Source of the DNA: Symbiodinium natans
Taxonomy: Eukaryota; Sar; Dinophyceae; Suessiales; Symbiodiniaceae
Assembly: GCA_905221605.1 (NCBI GenBank)
Contig: CAJNDS010001494.1
Span: forward strand, 1 to 16,571
DNA length: 16,571 bases
Reading direction: 5' to 3'
How positions within the stretch are numbered: the stretch's first letter is position 1. The stretch itself is not shown here. Below are more notes on the stretch, generated by a model that was not told the origin of the DNA, made no database searches, and was given only the letters and a program-made list of their open reading frames with translations.

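Overview
The window looks like protist nuclear DNA. It is crowded with plant/alveolate-type telomeric repeats, (TTTAGGG)n and (CCCTAAA)n, that are interstitial: dozens of short arrays in both orientations separated by short, more GC-rich, non-repetitive blocks. I see no rRNA, tRNA, CRISPR, organellar or bacterial genes. Read with the standard code there is no convincing gene; the long standard-code frames are either inside tandem repeats or are out-of-frame shadows.

My main inference is that most of the window (about 2.48 kb to the right edge) is one large plus-strand gene with about 40 small exons. The non-repetitive blocks have a coding-like base pattern (purine-rich, often G, in codon position 1), usually begin after an AG acceptor and end at a GT (sometimes GC) donor, and their reading phases can be chained from exon to exon. 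The chain works only if TAA, TAG and TGA are all read as sense codons. About 40 of them lie in roughly 1,400 codons (hand count), and no terminator is seen. The code reported for the syndinian dinoflagellate Amoebophrya sp. ex Karlodinium veneficum (UAA/UAG = Gln, UGA = Trp) fits, as do TTTAGGG repeats and introner-like introns. A syndinian or related alveolate is therefore my best guess for the source. A decayed gene in a standard-code dinoflagellate is the main alternative. I do not recognise the protein.

Layout: 1-2230 is a repeat element with inverted ends (T-tract/A-tract plus about 70-bp units) enclosing a GGAA microsatellite and about 15 copies of a ~114-bp repeat that alternates two versions. 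2231-2479 is an intergenic or intronic spacer ending in telomeric repeat. 2480-16571 is the exon/intron series. Introns typically start with GTTTAGGG repeats and end with CCCTAAA repeats, so the two ends of one intron are complementary. Several introns also carry short inverted-repeat elements. One of these (15117-15240) is a compact GC-AG intron with 30-bp inverted ends and a 7-bp flanking duplication that supplies its splice sites, the hallmark of an introner element.

In exon entries, 'phase n' means how many bases of a split codon are carried across the junction. All exon boundaries were assigned by eye, with real freedom of choice. Phase agreement is supportive, not proof.
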